DNA of 64,000 nucleotides from contig NZ_CP091138.1 of the NCBI RefSeq assembly GCF_021582875.1, forward strand, positions 2,914,001 to 2,978,000, written 5' to 3'. Shown in pieces: positions 63,302 to 64,000 of the stretch. This DNA comes from Microbacterium sp. KUDC0406 (lineage in GTDB: Bacteria > Actinomycetota > Actinomycetes > Actinomycetales > Microbacteriaceae). How positions within the stretch are numbered: position 1 is the first letter of the stretch; every line of letters starts with the position of its first letter. Position numbers and translations under genes: made by a program. The notes beneath the pieces are model-generated. The model made no database searches. It was given only the letters and a program-made list of their open reading frames with translations, and had not been told where the DNA came from.

Positions 63302-64000
63302 TCACATGCCGAGGCGATCCAGCGCCCGCGCGGCCGACTCGAGCGGGTCCTGGTCCGAGGCGTCGTCACTTCCGCGCGCATCCCGCCACGCCTCCTCGAT
63401 CTGCACGATCGTGCGTCGCAGAGCGTCCTCGTCCGGCTCGTCGCCGCGTTCCACCGCCGCGGCGAGCCATTCGGTCCACGCCGCCCAGCGCGGCAGGTAG
63501 AGATCACGGATCAGCCCCGACCAGTGCCTCCCGAGTAGTCGTGCAGGCCGCTGGTCTGGTGGCCCCACACCGAGACCAGACTGCGCGCGTCGCGCTCCAT
63601 CGCATCGCGTTCCACCTCGGTGTCGCCCCATGACCGTGCCGCGTCGATCCATGTCGAGACGCGGGTTTCGGGTCGCGTCGCCGCGAGGCCGTCGAGCGTG
63701 AGCAGCTCGGCGCGCAGCATCGCGCCCTGTGCCCGTAGCGCAGGAGCGTCCGCCGCGGCGAACGCGGCCAGCACACCCCTGATGCGGCGGCGCGTGTTCT
63801 GCGCGAGTACGTGGCCGGCGAGCTCGGTGACGTCCTGTTCCAGTGCCGCCCGCTGCGTCGCGCTGCGGCTCAGCCCGATCAGCAGCCGTGCCGCCGCCGC
63901 GATCGCGGGCAGGTCGTCGAACACGGCCGGGTCGTTCTCGGCATCGATGTTCGCCGACATCCGCGCCGGCGCGGGCGGCAGCGCCTCGCCGGCGAGGCGC
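63302..64000 (-). pseudogene. GH89 alpha-N-acetylglucosaminidase, C-terminal part, frameshift at ~63538
   Basis: The gene runs off the right edge (frame still open there). Visible are the C-terminal helical domain blocks: RPETRVSTWIDAARSWGDTE, DARSLVSVWGHQ and LHDY. The frame breaks at HDYSG; one added base continues RHWSGLIRDLYLPRW, which is the NAGLU-family signature. Stop at 63302. It would release alpha-GlcNAc from heparan-type or mucin glycans, fitting the sulfatase/GH20 theme of locus B. The catalytic Glu residues are not in the window. Confidence 0.8.

Noticed and set aside
1..64000. tRNA, rRNA, insertion sequence or prophage genes
   Set aside because: No tRNA cloverleaf, rRNA segment, transposase or phage protein was recognised on reading. 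A tRNAscan or IS search was not possible, so short or degenerate ones could be missed.

Overview
The window is high-GC DNA from an actinobacterium. The best guess is Microbacteriaceae, close to Microbacterium. Reasons: a strong G/C third-position bias; many GTG starts and ATGA stop/start overlaps; Cys-lipoprotein and Tat signals; F420-linked genes; an LAxTG-type surface anchor; and a short extragenic palindrome (about 58672-58710) of a kind I remember from Microbacteriaceae. No rRNA, tRNA, CRISPR array, prophage or insertion sequence was recognised.

Layout. (1) 1-12160, glycan locus A: a DUF6528-like propeller (cut by the window edge), a type I sulfatase, a Tat-exported propeller-like protein, an M14 zinc peptidase, a GH2 beta-galactosidase, an FAD oxidoreductase and an MHS-type MFS transporter, facing a convergent SorC-family regulator. 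(2) 12369-17699, F420 module: a tiny ORF, cofE and an F420-dependent glucose-6-phosphate dehydrogenase on the plus strand. On the minus strand lies a three-gene ABC cassette matching the proposed F420-0 importer, with an extra 50-codon ORF wedged between permease and ATPase. Together this looks like salvage of F420-0, glutamylation by CofE and use by FGD. (3) 18044-22675, three exported surface proteins: a nine-repeat chaplin-like protein with a Pro-Gly-Thr stalk and LASTG anchor, and two paralogous secreted proteins that share only their N- and C-termini. (4) 22828-23048, a cluster of DnaA boxes beside an AT-richer stretch, directly upstream of dnaB. (5) 24597-26531, a methyltransferase, a Ddn-like protein and a NUC1 nuclease, all frameshifted. 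(6) 26721-42729, glycan locus B: GH20 hexosaminidase, ROK regulator, NitT/TauT-type ABC transporter, GlcNAc-6-sulfatase-like enzyme, a giant multidomain GH20 and a GH35 beta-galactosidase. This set suits stripping of a sulfated Gal/GlcNAc glycan such as keratan sulfate or mucin-type chains. (7) 42774-64000, housekeeping and stress genes: SDR/XRE pair, phosphatase, hydrolase, J-domain/NERD-like protein, Vms1/Rv2629-like protein, MATE pump, Dps, acyl-CoA synthetase, a repeat-rich membrane protein, a ClpP pair (one member lacks the catalytic Ser) with a ClgR-like regulator, a PadR operon, a sugar dehydrogenase, and the 3' part of a GH89 gene running off the right edge.

A feature of the whole window is that about 13 otherwise normal genes carry a single-base indel, mostly in short G or C runs, while the reading frame continues with good homology on the other side. 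Sequencing or assembly error is the simplest explanation. I annotate these as one gene each, spanning the shift, and give the position. Many intergenic hairpins look like bidirectional or tail-to-tail terminators and are listed.
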